The notes under the pieces are model-generated. The model saw only the letters and a program-made list of their open reading frames with translations. It did no database searches and was not told where the DNA came from. From assembly GCA_016839845.1 (NCBI GenBank), contig JAEOTL010000102.1:1-18732 (forward strand): a stretch of DNA of 18,732 bases, in the 5' to 3' direction. The first letter of the stretch is position 1. Each line of letters begins with the position of its first letter. Positions 1 through 7,259 of the stretch are shown here, piece after piece. The stretch comes from Promethearchaeota archaeon. GTDB taxonomy: Archaea > Asgardarchaeota > Lokiarchaeia > Sigynarchaeales > SOKP01. The position numbers and the translations under genes are program-made.

Positions 1-2
1 GT

Positions 3-326
3 TCCCACTGGTATATAGCTTTTGAGACTACTGCTTCAGAATTTCTCTCCGCTAATCCTTTCGAAAACAAACCAAGATTAGCGGCAACCATCTTCTGTGT
101 CTTAATTTGTTGCCTTAAAGACATGGGTCGAGGGAAAATCCAAGACATCAAGGAAATAAGAAAGAAAAAACATATCATCGAAGACTTAAAAGAGCTGGAA
201 AAATTAGGATATCTGAAATTAGAGGAAGATCTAGGGATTGTTTCATTAACACCACTAATAGGATATCAATTGGATCTAAATATGCTACTGGTGAAACTTG
301 CCTTAAAAATAAAAGATCAGAAGTAA
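3..326 (+). CDS. C-terminal part of a truncated protein, possibly winged-helix
   Basis: The frame that ends with the stop at 324-326 is open back to the left edge, so the ATG at 123 is probably internal and this is the tail of a longer gene. The part before that ATG reads as plausible protein (for example SHWYIAFETTASEF, then LAATIFCVLICCLKDMG). The last 60 residues are a charged helix followed by ELEKLGYLKLEEDLGIVSLTPLIGY, with the look of a recognition helix and wing ending in LTPLGY, common at the end of winged-helix regulators. That assignment is inference from pattern only. The family is not recognised. It converges on the GTPase gene with a 28-bp gap. Confidence 0.55.
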   Translation, partial: SHWYIAFETTASEFLSANPFENKPRLAATIFCVLICCLKDMGRGKIQDIKEIRKKKHIIEDLKELEKLGYLKLEEDLGIVSLTPLIGYQLDLNMLLVKLALKIKDQK

Positions 327-354
327 AAGGAAAGTTAAAAGTTTAAAAATTAGA

Positions 355-987
355 TTATTTTGTGGTAATTTCTAGTATCATTTCAGCGACTCTATTGTTG
401 AATTTTTCAACATCTTCAAATTCGTCTATTGTCTCACCACAAGTGAGGAAGAATTCATTAATTGCAATTTTTCGGGCATTAAAGAATTCTTGAATTTTAT
501 TTTGCATCTCCTGTACTTTCTTGTCCCTATTTCCTTCTAGCAGATCAACCTTATTAATGCACACGAATATTTTATCAGGAAAAAATCTTACATCATTGAA
601 AAACTCAAACTGGGTTTCTAACTCTCTATCCAGTGAAAATACTGCTACTATTTGGGTGGCAATTCTTGATATGGTAATGATGCCCATCTTTACCACAGCA
701 CGTTTCCTATCACCGCCAGGAGCGAAAATAGTATGCGCCTTATTGTTAGCGTCTTCTCTAAACACTATACGGTTAGGATGTATAGTTTTTGTTTCTTTTT
801 GGTTCAGGGCATCCTCCTTATCTCCTCCAGGTACGGTTGCTTCTCCTGAAAAATCAGCCTTAACGACAGAGCATTTTACCCCACCCTCTACATTTTCAAT
901 ATCTCCTTTTTTCAGATAGCGAACAAATAAACGAAGTATGCTTGTTTTTCCAACGCTTACATCCCCTAAGAGTCCTATATTAACCAT
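355..987 (-). CDS. Small Ras-like/MglA-like GTPase with PGG-type G3 motif
   Basis: A 210-residue P-loop GTPase. Seen: Walker A/G1 GDVSVGKTS (residues 8-16), a candidate switch I Thr in KETKT (65-69), a G3 region IFAPGGDRKR (87-96), the G4 motif NKVD (145-148) and a possible G5 TCGE (182-185). G3 lacks the usual DxxG Asp and resembles the TPGQ-type G3 of MglA and COG2229-like GTPases. An insert of about 30 residues between G1 and switch I carries a second PGGD (53-56) that repeats the one in G3 (90-93). It has no C-terminal CaaX box (ends EITTK), no signal peptide and no membrane segment, so it is probably cytosolic. The start ATG shares its A with the TAA stop of the upstream gene (TAATG), implying translational coupling. 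The role is unknown; a regulatory switch acting with the two upstream gene products is inferred. Confidence 0.85.
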   Translation of the reverse strand: MVNIGLLGDVSVGKTSILRLFVRYLKKGDIENVEGGVKCSVVKADFSGEATVPGGDKEDALNQKETKTIHPNRIVFREDANNKAHTIFAPGGDRKRAVVKMGIITISRIATQIVAVFSLDRELETQFEFFNDVRFFPDKIFVCINKVDLLEGNRDKKVQEMQNKIQEFFNARKIAINEFFLTCGETIDEFEDVEKFNNRVAEMILEITTK

Positions 988-1916
988 TAGACATCTCCCT
1001 CCAGCAGTTTGTTTAATAATAATTCATAGTCAGGAATTAAAAACTGTTCAAGGAGAGCGTTATTGTGGGCTTGTATTAACGCAATCAATACTTCTTTTAG
1101 GTTTTTCGCTTTTTTACTATACTTTATCAAATTATCTGAGGTAGGTTCACTCTCAAAATCTCGTGCGTGCTCTTCAAAACCAAAGTTAGAAAGTTCAGGG
1201 AGTGCGTTAAAAAATCCCAGAGCTGTATATCCTTGATATTCAAAAAACACAAAGAACCTTGTCTTAATATTCTCAATAACACTGGACAAATACGTTGAGG
1301 GATAAATCTCACCCAAAGTGAGTTCTTCATCTTGTTTTATCACAAAATAAGGTGAAATGGGGGAAACTTGAGAACCATACATTTCCTTAGGGGGAATTGG
1401 GATAAATGGTAATTTTTCTGAAACAATCGTCCATAGATCCTCTCGCTTTTTCTCGAGTAATATATCTTTTATCTCATCATACGCGAAGAAGAAATCAGAT
1501 TGTAATGCTAATAGTGAACTTAAATACACGGATAATGAAGCAAACGTTGCTTCCAATACTGGTCTTCTTCCTCCATTCGAAGCTGTAGGCTTCACAGCAC
1601 CTTTCCATGCCCTTAATCCGGAATATGCAAATGATTTCACATCAAAAAAAGCTCCTGAGAGAAATAAAAATGATGGAGCATCTCCTTTATCACCAGTTAG
1701 TAAGTTCATAGATATATTAATCAATACACTCTCTAACTTTGCATCATGAAATTTAGAATGAACCTTAGGCATCTGTAACCAAGATTTTTTCTTTGCCAAA
1801 CTTATACCACTCGTCCTGTTCTTTTCAATAAATTTATGAAAGATTGCTGTATAATTAATTTTTCTTAATTTAATTAAACAATATATTACGTAAATATAAT
1901 TATTTGCACCGAGCAA
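987..1916 (-). CDS. Conserved-looking protein of unknown function in GTPase operon
   Basis: A 309-residue soluble protein with no family I recognise. Its C-terminal half has hydrophobic strand-like segments (FFVFFEYQGYTALGFF) followed by acidic helices. The middle holds Gly/Ser-rich stretches (LTGDKGDAPSFLFLSG). It lies 37 bp after the coiled-coil gene and overlaps the GTPase start by one base, so all three are likely one transcript. The start is uncertain. The furthest upstream start is a TTG at 1916, but the first 40 codons are extremely AT-rich and could be promoter or leader DNA. Later candidates are the TTG at 1799 (ahead of AKKKSW) and the ATG at 1772 (ahead of PKVHSK). An effector or regulator of the adjacent GTPase is possible but rests on context alone. 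Confidence 0.7.
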   Translation of the reverse strand: MLGANNYIYVIYCLIKLRKINYTAIFHKFIEKNRTSGISLAKKKSWLQMPKVHSKFHDAKLESVLINISMNLLTGDKGDAPSFLFLSGAFFDVKSFAYSGLRAWKGAVKPTASNGGRRPVLEATFASLSVYLSSLLALQSDFFFAYDEIKDILLEKKREDLWTIVSEKLPFIPIPPKEMYGSQVSPISPYFVIKQDEELTLGEIYPSTYLSSVIENIKTRFFVFFEYQGYTALGFFNALPELSNFGFEEHARDFESEPTSDNLIKYSKKAKNLKEVLIALIQAHNNALLEQFLIPDYELLLNKLLEGDV

Positions 1917-1953
1917 GAAGAGTTCAAGAAATTATTTTAATAAGAAAACCAAT

Positions 1954-2577
1954 TTAGTTACTTACTTGTTTGGCTAACAGTTCTCTCATTTTAGACGTTA
2001 TCAAATCGTAATCTTGAATTGACTTCAAATTGAGCACTTTAATGCATTCAATTAAATCAGTATCCTTAAAATAGTCATATTCTAAAAGTAATTCCGGATT
2101 TGAATCTTTTATCCTCAGAAGCGCACCTCTTAAAAAGATTCTGATAAACTCTTCTGAGGTTTCTCTTACAGGGCTATCTAAAGGATTCACAATTTTAATT
2201 TCTACCTGGTTGAAGTCTAAAAAATTCAAAATACATAAGAGTTTGGAATCTTTTTCATTTTCATTCGCAAAAATCTTTCGCTTTATATTAGTCCCTTTAG
2301 CTCTCTCTTTTGGAACTTCTTCGACAAAGTATTGATCTTCAGGTTGTTGAGCTACGATCTTCTGGAGCGATTCTGAATATAATTTATCAGCGCTTTGAAA
2401 AGATTTATTCGAGATAAACGAGTTGAGGAAGTTTAAGACATCCCTTAATTCAGTGATTTCTTGCTGAATTTCTTCAAGCTGTTCCTTTTTTTTATAATAG
2501 AGATTCTGAATTTTACTAAGCATCTGCGATAATTTTTCAATCTCAGTTTTGTCTTCTCCAAGATCCATTGATTTCAT
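1954..2577 (-). CDS. N-terminal coiled-coil protein of unknown function
   Basis: A 207-residue protein and first gene of the minus-strand GTPase cluster. Residues about 10-55 form a strong predicted coiled coil rich in E, K, Q and L (LSKIQNLYYKKKEQLEEIQQ, continuing into LRDVLNFLN). After a low-complexity charged linker, residues about 105-205 form a folded domain with hydrophobic strands and helices (LLCILNFLDFNQVEIKIVNP; RIFLRGALLRIKDSNPELLL). No catalytic motif, Cys/His cluster or membrane segment is visible. The ATG at 2577 lies about 30 bp from a TATA-like element at 2602-2612, giving a very short leader. The protein could be a scaffold or oligomerising partner for the GTPase; this is inferred from position and architecture only. 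Confidence 0.75.
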   Translation of the reverse strand: MKSMDLGEDKTEIEKLSQMLSKIQNLYYKKKEQLEEIQQEITELRDVLNFLNSFISNKSFQSADKLYSESLQKIVAQQPEDQYFVEEVPKERAKGTNIKRKIFANENEKDSKLLCILNFLDFNQVEIKIVNPLDSPVRETSEEFIRIFLRGALLRIKDSNPELLLEYDYFKDTDLIECIKVLNLKSIQDYDLITSKMRELLAKQVSN

Positions 2578-2601
2578 ATATGTTTTATAAGAAATTAAAT
2601 G

Positions 2602-2612
2602 TATTTAAAAAT
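2602..2612. promoter_or_regulatory. Shared TATA-like element between divergent genes
   Basis: The sequence TATTTAAAAAT lies between the start of the coiled-coil gene (2577, minus) and the ATP-grasp gene (2668, plus). A typical archaeal spacing of about 26 bp puts transcript starts near 2581 (minus) and 2633 (plus), fitting both genes. This is also the main argument against starting the ATP-grasp protein at 2599, because the element would then be inside the coding region. Confidence 0.45.
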
Positions 2613-2667
2613 TAAGTCTATAAGAAAACTAAATAATTTTTTTAATGGTGAGAGAAGAACGCATTCT

Positions 2668-3531
2668 ATGATAATTACTCCTAATTCAAAGGATCCCGAA
2701 GTTCAAATTCTTTCTAAAGAATTTGGTAAACGAGGATACGAAGTTAAGTATTTTATCCCTTCAGAATTAAAAGTGGGCATTGGCTTTCAACAAGAGTTCT
2801 ATAAACAATTTGAAGATCTTAATCCTAAAGCAGCTCTGGTAAGGGGTTTTGGGGCAGCTGCTACTCAAAAGATCTTTTTTAGGCTGGATATCCTAAGAGC
2901 AATCGAAGAATATGATATAACGTTAATCAACTCGCGGGAATCCTTAGAAATTGCCAGTGATAAATTTCTAACCTCGGTCTTTTTGGAAAATCATCAAATT
3001 TCTACACCAAAGACTATTGTTTGTGAAGATCCTCATAAAGCTTTAGATGCTTTTGATGAATTAGGAGGAGATTGTGTTTTGAAACCCCTGTATGGATCGA
3101 AAGGTATAGGGATTACAAGATTGAACAATAAAGCTTTCGCGGAAAATGTCATTTTTTCTCTTGGTCAATTACATCAAGTATTTTATCTACAAGAATTTAT
3201 TGAACACAATAATAGAGATATTAGGATATTAGTTCTAGGCGATAAAGTAATTGCTGGGATGTATAGAGTTGGAGACAGTTGGAAAACAAACATCTATGCC
3301 GGTGCGAAAGCAGAGCCGTTGAAAATTACCGATGATATGGAAGAGCTCGCTATCAAAGCGGCACGGGTTACAAAGACAGAAATTGCGGGAGTTGATCTCC
3401 TTGAAAGTGAGAAGGGAAATTTGGTAATTGAAGTGAATTCTATACCGGGTTTCACAGCCCTACAAAAGGTCTCAGACATAAATTTGGCAGGAGAAATTGT
3501 TGACTATTTTTTATCAAGAACTAAGGAATAA
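2668..3531 (+). CDS. RimK-family ATP-grasp ligase (alpha-L-glutamate ligase type)
   Basis: A 287-residue ATP-grasp enzyme that would join an amino acid, usually glutamate, to a carboxylate through an acyl phosphate. Seen: ATP-binding VLKPLYGSKGIGITRL (137-152), the RimK signature DIRILVLGDKVIAGMYR (184-200), WKTNIYAGAKAEP (205-217), and the metal-binding end GVDLLE...LVIEVNSIPGF (241-262). Related archaeal enzymes include LysX/ArgX (lysine/arginine synthesis), MptN (methanopterin) and CofF (F420). No LysW carrier gene or biosynthetic cluster is present, so the substrate cannot be chosen. The frame is open further upstream to 2599, but the ATG at 2668 is preferred: it gives the standard short beta-strand start, and a TATA element and a GGTGAGAG purine run (2647-2654) sit upstream of it. 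Confidence 0.88.
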   Translation: MIITPNSKDPEVQILSKEFGKRGYEVKYFIPSELKVGIGFQQEFYKQFEDLNPKAALVRGFGAAATQKIFFRLDILRAIEEYDITLINSRESLEIASDKFLTSVFLENHQISTPKTIVCEDPHKALDAFDELGGDCVLKPLYGSKGIGITRLNNKAFAENVIFSLGQLHQVFYLQEFIEHNNRDIRILVLGDKVIAGMYRVGDSWKTNIYAGAKAEPLKITDDMEELAIKAARVTKTEIAGVDLLESEKGNLVIEVNSIPGFTALQKVSDINLAGEIVDYFLSRTKE

Positions 3532-3594
3532 CAATTTTATTCAAAAAAAGGGAAAAAAAATATAATTGTAGGGAAACGTCTCTTCAAATTTAAA

Positions 3595-3930
3595 TTAGAG
3601 ATCCTCAATTAATCCGATTAAGAAAGCAATTAGGACTAACACTCCAGCAATTATGTCTACAAATATAACGAGTAGTATTGCAAGAATTAAAAGGACTAAC
3701 CAATGAAACGGAATTGGTTCATTTGGTTTCAATCCAACCCAGAATGTTAAAACTACTATTGCTAATCCAACAATAAAGCGCACAATAATGTGTAATCCAA
3801 CGTCGATTGGGAATACTTGATACTGATTACCTATAGCGGTAAGTCCTAGTATTAAATATATCAATCCAACGATAGCCCCAATAATCGTTAAAAATTTCAT
3901 CAATTGTTGGTTTTTGTATTTTTTAGCCAT
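3595..3930 (-). CDS. Small multi-pass membrane protein
   Basis: A 111-residue protein with about four hydrophobic segments: residues 12-33 (FLTIIGAIVGLIYLILGLTA), 45-66 (the VGLHIIVRFIVGLAIVVLTF region), and 76-106, which is probably two closely spaced segments around VFVDIIAGVL. The N-terminus is basic (MAKKYKNQQ), suggesting a cytoplasmic start. It resembles small archaeal membrane proteins without assigned function; no catalytic or transport motif is visible. An AGATGAT element about 4 bp before the ATG could act as a ribosome-binding site. It is convergent with the ATP-grasp gene (63 bp apart) and does not appear to share an operon with any neighbour. Confidence 0.75.
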   Translation of the reverse strand: MAKKYKNQQLMKFLTIIGAIVGLIYLILGLTAIGNQYQVFPIDVGLHIIVRFIVGLAIVVLTFWVGLKPNEPIPFHWLVLLILAILLVIFVDIIAGVLVLIAFLIGLIEDL

Positions 3931-4060
3931 TTTGTATCATCTAATGTGAAATGATATCTTTTATTAACATTTTAAGTTATAAAAGAATTTAGTTTAAGTA
4001 TTAAAAATGCTCGTAAAATGAGTAGTTGAAATCTTAACTATAATATCCCGATATTTTTCC

Positions 4061-4070
4061 AATTTAAATA
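4061..4070 (+). promoter_or_regulatory. TATA-like box for a leaderless small ORF
   Basis: AATTTAAATA is centred about 27 bp before the GTG at 4093, the distance expected between an archaeal TATA box and the transcript start. No Shine-Dalgarno sequence precedes the GTG, so translation from a leaderless mRNA is inferred. Confidence 0.4.
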
Positions 4071-4092
4071 AGAACTGATTTCAAAAAATCAT

Positions 4093-4263
4093 GTGATTGA
4101 AGAAAAAATAATACGCTATAAACAGGAGCTTACTCTTGCAAAAGAACTTTCTAAGCGGAAATATGCTGACAGGGACTACTACTCTGAATTAGTCAACAAG
4201 TTCGAGAAGATTTTAAAGTTTTATGAAGATTTAAAGCTGTGGAGAGAAATAACAGAAAATTAA
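4093..4263 (+). CDS. Small helical protein of 56 residues, GTG start
   Basis: A short open frame starting GTG ATT GAA GAA and reading (M)IEEKIIRYKQELTLAKELS, then a Lys/Tyr/Asp-rich stretch ending LKLWREITEN. It is almost entirely charged amphipathic helix with many aromatic residues and no Cys, membrane segment or signal. Support for a real gene is the TATA element at leaderless distance, clear protein-like composition in a genome where random frames are rich in F, I, N and Y, and a stop that overlaps the convergent maf stop exactly (TTAA, 4260-4263). The function is unknown. An ATG two bases earlier leads straight to TGA, so GTG is the only sensible start; the frame closes at 4069-4071. Confidence 0.5.
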   Translation: MIEEKIIRYKQELTLAKELSKRKYADRDYYSELVNKFEKILKFYEDLKLWREITEN

Positions 4264-4889
4264 GGTTTAGGATCCGTTGTTCCTAAGGTAAGTAAATTTA
4301 TCCTAAATTCATTTCTTAGGATTTCATACAGCTTATGCATCGGAAATCCAATCACATTTGATGAAGAACCCTGTATTTTTTTTATAAACAGGCTGGCTTT
4401 ATCGTTTATAGAATAAGCTCCTGCTCTTCCTTTCCATTCATTAGTTTTTACATAATTATATATTTCATCAGTAGAAAGATTAAGAAATTCGACAACAGTA
4501 ATGTCCAAATCAACAAATAGTTTAGAATTCTCGGTTTCGGTAATCGCAATCCCGGTTATAAGGTTATGTGTCTTTCCCATTAATTTTTTAAGAAGTCTTA
4601 TTGCGTCATCTTCATCTTTTGCCTTTCCTATAATTTCTCCATTAAGCTCTACAATGGTATCTGCTGCTATAATAATTGCAGCTTTATTATTCTCTTCTAA
4701 TTGTTTTTTAGCATAAAGTGCTTTAGCTTTTGCGAGTTCCCGAACTAAGGATTTGGGATCCGAAATTTTATTCTTAAATTCTATTTCATCAACTTGAGTG
4801 GGTAATACTTCAAATGGAATACCGGATCGGGTTAAGAGTTCACGTCTATCTTCGGATTTTGAAGCTAGTATGATTTTTTTTTTAATCAT
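4260..4889 (-). CDS. maf: Maf-family nucleoside triphosphate pyrophosphatase
   Basis: A 209-residue Maf/YhdE-type enzyme that hydrolyses non-canonical or pyrimidine nucleoside triphosphates to monophosphate and pyrophosphate, cleaning the nucleotide pool. Seen: N-terminal ILASKSEDRRELL (the LASxSxRRxxLL nucleotide loop), ADTIVELNGEIIGKAKDEDDA (catalytic-Asp motif), TGIAI, and WKGRAGAYSINDKASLFIKK followed by GSSSNVIGFPM, which matches the kaGaYaIQ...G...VvGLP signature of the dTTP/UTP branch (YhdE). The ATG at 4889 is preferred to the GTG two codons earlier, because a TATA-like AACTTAAAAT about 26 bp upstream would make the ATG leaderless. The length is typical for the family. The gene is convergent with the 56-residue ORF and overlaps it by 4 bp. 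Confidence 0.9.
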   Translation of the reverse strand: MIKKKIILASKSEDRRELLTRSGIPFEVLPTQVDEIEFKNKISDPKSLVRELAKAKALYAKKQLEENNKAAIIIAADTIVELNGEIIGKAKDEDDAIRLLKKLMGKTHNLITGIAITETENSKLFVDLDITVVEFLNLSTDEIYNYVKTNEWKGRAGAYSINDKASLFIKKIQGSSSNVIGFPMHKLYEILRNEFRINLLTLGTTDPKP

Positions 4890-5033
4890 TCTCACAAATA
4901 AGTGATTTTAAGTTTAACAATTAATAAGAAAATCCAAATTGTAAAGTTTTCCTATCGAGGAAATTGATTTTTAATAACAAACCCATATAATTAATTAGGA
5001 ATTAAGAATAAATATTGAATAAATAGCAACCAC

Positions 5034-5040
5034 GGATGAT
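5034..5040 (+). promoter_or_regulatory. Ribosome-binding site GGATGAT
   Basis: GGATGAT, a close variant of the GGTGAT anti-16S complement used elsewhere in this window, lies five bases before the ATG at 5046. It fixes the start of the first lipid-kinase-like gene. Confidence 0.55.
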
Positions 5041-5045
5041 TTGTC

Positions 5046-6149
5046 ATGGAATACTATTATATATGGTTTTTCGTTATCGTAATTTTCTTCATCCTTATTC
5101 TTTTTGCTTTTATGGATAATTCTAGCAAAACCGATAACGTAAATGATATCACGGCATTCGTAGCTTTAGTTTTATTATTTATTCATATTTTTTGGTTGTT
5201 AGCTTTAATGAATCTCGAGATTCGATTAAGAAAGTTCATGCTACCTCTATGGTTATTAATTTTTAACATCCCCATTTTATTGGTGACCGTTATGGTTGTA
5301 GTTTCTACAGTTTTCGTAATTGTATATGAGAAGATTACAGATAAGGATGTTTCTACTGTTGGGAAAAAAGTTGTAAAAAAGAAAGAATTTTGGAGTAAAG
5401 CTAAAAAGGATTCCCATAGGAAATTAAATCATGTACTTATTTTTATAGGGCTAGTAGTTGTATGGTACGTTGGATTATTCATTGCCCGAAGTTTTACAGG
5501 ATCCTCAAAGGGAATGATTCCTGAGGAGAACAATATGCTCTCGTTATATTTAAAGTTAATAATCACACCCTATTCTATTATGGAGGTTCTCTTTTCACTC
5601 GGTTGGTTTTATTACCTCCTGTTTTTCTTCTTCTACATTTTTTTCTTATTTATGTTTGTAAACGAGGTAACACGTAAACAAAAAAACCTTTATTTTCCTT
5701 TCACTTTTTTCACGAAATTACTTCTCTCCGAGAAGGAAACACGGAATTATGGCACCTATTTGTTCTTTACAATTGGTCAACTTTTTGCTGCCTTTATTTG
5801 CCCTCCTATGGTGTTCTTTGCGATACTGGGTATTGGGTCAATAAGTGATTTAATGACCAGCCAGATTGGAATAAGATATGGGAAATCGCATATATCTTGG
5901 AATAAAAATAAAACTTGGGAGGGAACCATTGCCGGTTTAATAACTACTTTCGTGATTGGCTTTTTTTTTGTTGGGATCGTGTGGTCGTTAATTTTTACAA
6001 TAGCATTTCTAATTTTTGACGTATCCACTGATAAACCCATTAATATTTCAGATAACCTACTAATACCAATAGGATGTTCGCTTATCTATATCTTAATAAG
6101 GTTCTTCTTCAATTTAGATTATTATACAATCTTGTTATTATGGATATAA
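5046..6149 (+). CDS. Polytopic membrane protein, dolichol/phytol/diacylglycerol kinase (CTP) superfamily, copy 1
   Basis: A 367-residue protein with about nine membrane segments. Family marks: DSHRKLNH (122-129), matching the RK-x-x-H helix start of DGK1 and phytol kinases; SISDLMTSQIGIRYGK (265-280) followed by NKNKTWEGTIAG (286-297), matching the D-x-x-A-x-x-x-G-x-x-x-GK...KT-x-EG core; and NISDNLLIP (333-341), matching the late DN-x-x-x-P motif. Characterised relatives (Sec59, VTE5/VTE6, Dgk1) use CTP to phosphorylate dolichol, phytol or diacylglycerol and are related to CDP-lipid synthetases. A polyprenol or isoprenoid alcohol is the likely substrate here, by inference. It is followed 49 bp later by a second family member. 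The N-terminal 100 residues are extra hydrophobic helices poorly conserved between the copies. The ribosome-binding site is at 5034-5040. Confidence 0.75.
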   Translation: MEYYYIWFFVIVIFFILILFAFMDNSSKTDNVNDITAFVALVLLFIHIFWLLALMNLEIRLRKFMLPLWLLIFNIPILLVTVMVVVSTVFVIVYEKITDKDVSTVGKKVVKKKEFWSKAKKDSHRKLNHVLIFIGLVVVWYVGLFIARSFTGSSKGMIPEENNMLSLYLKLIITPYSIMEVLFSLGWFYYLLFFFFYIFFLFMFVNEVTRKQKNLYFPFTFFTKLLLSEKETRNYGTYLFFTIGQLFAAFICPPMVFFAILGIGSISDLMTSQIGIRYGKSHISWNKNKTWEGTIAGLITTFVIGFFFVGIVWSLIFTIAFLIFDVSTDKPINISDNLLIPIGCSLIYILIRFFFNLDYYTILLLWI

Positions 6150-6165
6150 ACCTTACCTCTAAAAA

Positions 6166-6174
6166 TTTTTAAAT
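6166..6174 (+). promoter_or_regulatory. TATA-like box upstream of the second lipid-kinase gene
   Basis: TTTTTAAAT is centred at 6170, so a transcript start near 6196 is expected, three bases before the ATG at 6199. This suggests the second copy has its own promoter and a nearly leaderless mRNA. Confidence 0.4.
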
Positions 6175-6198
6175 TATTAGACGTTAAAAGTTAACAGC

Positions 6199-7230
6199 AT
6201 GTATTTTTTAGCTACAAGCATAATTTTAATTGGGTATTCAATTTTAACGCTAAGTTACACATTAAAGCACCGAAAGATTAAAATTGAAAGGAACCTCATT
6301 ATTAATGAAATTTTACTTGCCATATTATTCCTTATATCAGGGCTCCTTTTTCCCTTTGTATATTCATTTTTTTCTCCGAGTTTAAGTCAAAGTTCCTTAA
6401 ATTATTTATGGCTCTTTACGTCAACATTTCTTATAACGGAAATGGTAATTTGGATGGGGATGCTCCTGTATAACGGATATATTTCAAAGAAAGATCCCAA
6501 GATCATGGCAGAAAGGGATTATGATGTGTATTGCGAGAATTTAAACAAAAATTTTGTAGATGATCTAAAAAGTGAGATGGGGAGGAAATTTCTTCATCTT
6601 TTTACTTGTTTTGTAATTTTCTTCTTCTGGACGCTGGGGCTCATTCTTGATGATATTGGAATACTATCCCGCTGGGGATTAGACAATTATAGTTTCTCAT
6701 ATTGGCTAATAATTACGATTGGTTTCGGATTTGTTATTATGTTTCAAATAGGGGACTTAACTCGATTAAGTAAGTTCTACATGCTACCAAATTGGAGTAA
6801 AAAGTGGTATATGGCCATGAGAAAGGAAGAGCAATGCACCTTTATCGCTTCAACTCCTTTAGTTTTATCTTTTATACCTTTCTTGTTTACTCCTTTTCCT
6901 ATTTTTGGTGCTGTTGCCTTAATTACGACCGGAGCTGATGCTGCTGCTTGTGTGATTGGTAAGAAATATGGAAAACATAGTTTAAGAACAAATCCACAAA
7001 AGACCGTAGAAGGTTTTATCGCAGGAGGAGTATCAACGTTTCTAATTGTTCTAATAATGACAATCGTTTATCATCCCTGGATGCCCATAAGTTTAGGAAA
7101 AATTGTTTCTATGGCATTCGTAGCAACTCTATTGTTCTTAATAGTTGATGCTTTTTTTAAAAACATCTCTGACAATATTTTGAATCCCATGCTAACGGGT
7201 TTAGGAATGTGGTTGATTTTCTTGCTTTAA
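6199..7230 (+). CDS. Polytopic membrane protein, dolichol/phytol/diacylglycerol kinase (CTP) superfamily, copy 2
   Basis: A 343-residue protein with about eight membrane segments and clearer family motifs than its upstream paralogue: EMGRKFLHLF (126-135), TGADAAACVIGKKYGKHSL (244-262), NPQKTVEGFIAGG (265-277) and NISDNILNPMLTG (322-334). These are the lipid-facing RK-x-x-H, nucleotide-binding GAD...GK...KTVEG and late DN motifs of CTP-using dolichol/geranylgeraniol/phytol/diacylglycerol kinases. The probable reaction is phosphorylation of an isoprenoid alcohol or lipid in the cytoplasmic membrane, as in dolichyl-phosphate supply or isoprenoid salvage; the substrate is inferred. It is a same-strand paralogue of the preceding gene but diverged well beyond a recent duplication, probably with its own promoter. 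Confidence 0.82.
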   Translation: MYFLATSIILIGYSILTLSYTLKHRKIKIERNLIINEILLAILFLISGLLFPFVYSFFSPSLSQSSLNYLWLFTSTFLITEMVIWMGMLLYNGYISKKDPKIMAERDYDVYCENLNKNFVDDLKSEMGRKFLHLFTCFVIFFFWTLGLILDDIGILSRWGLDNYSFSYWLIITIGFGFVIMFQIGDLTRLSKFYMLPNWSKKWYMAMRKEEQCTFIASTPLVLSFIPFLFTPFPIFGAVALITTGADAAACVIGKKYGKHSLRTNPQKTVEGFIAGGVSTFLIVLIMTIVYHPWMPISLGKIVSMAFVATLLFLIVDAFFKNISDNILNPMLTGLGMWLIFLL

Positions 7231-7259
7231 GATACTTATCTAATAAAGAAGGCTATATG

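Noticed and set aside
355..987. Prenylated GTPase paired with the ICMT-like methyltransferase at 10332-11015
   Set aside because: The GTPase ends EITTK with no CaaX or Cys motif, the genes are almost 10 kb apart, and ICMT-like proteins are widespread in organisms without protein prenylation.
938..1144. Plus-strand open frames inside the minus-strand operon (also 521-919 and 1406-1588)
   Set aside because: They are antisense to well-supported genes, with Ser/Leu-rich composition typical of reverse-frame reading.
2599..2667. Longer N-terminus for the ATP-grasp protein (start at 2599)
   Set aside because: The extra 23 residues are basic and low in complexity, and would overlap the best TATA-like element; family members start at the strand found at 2668.
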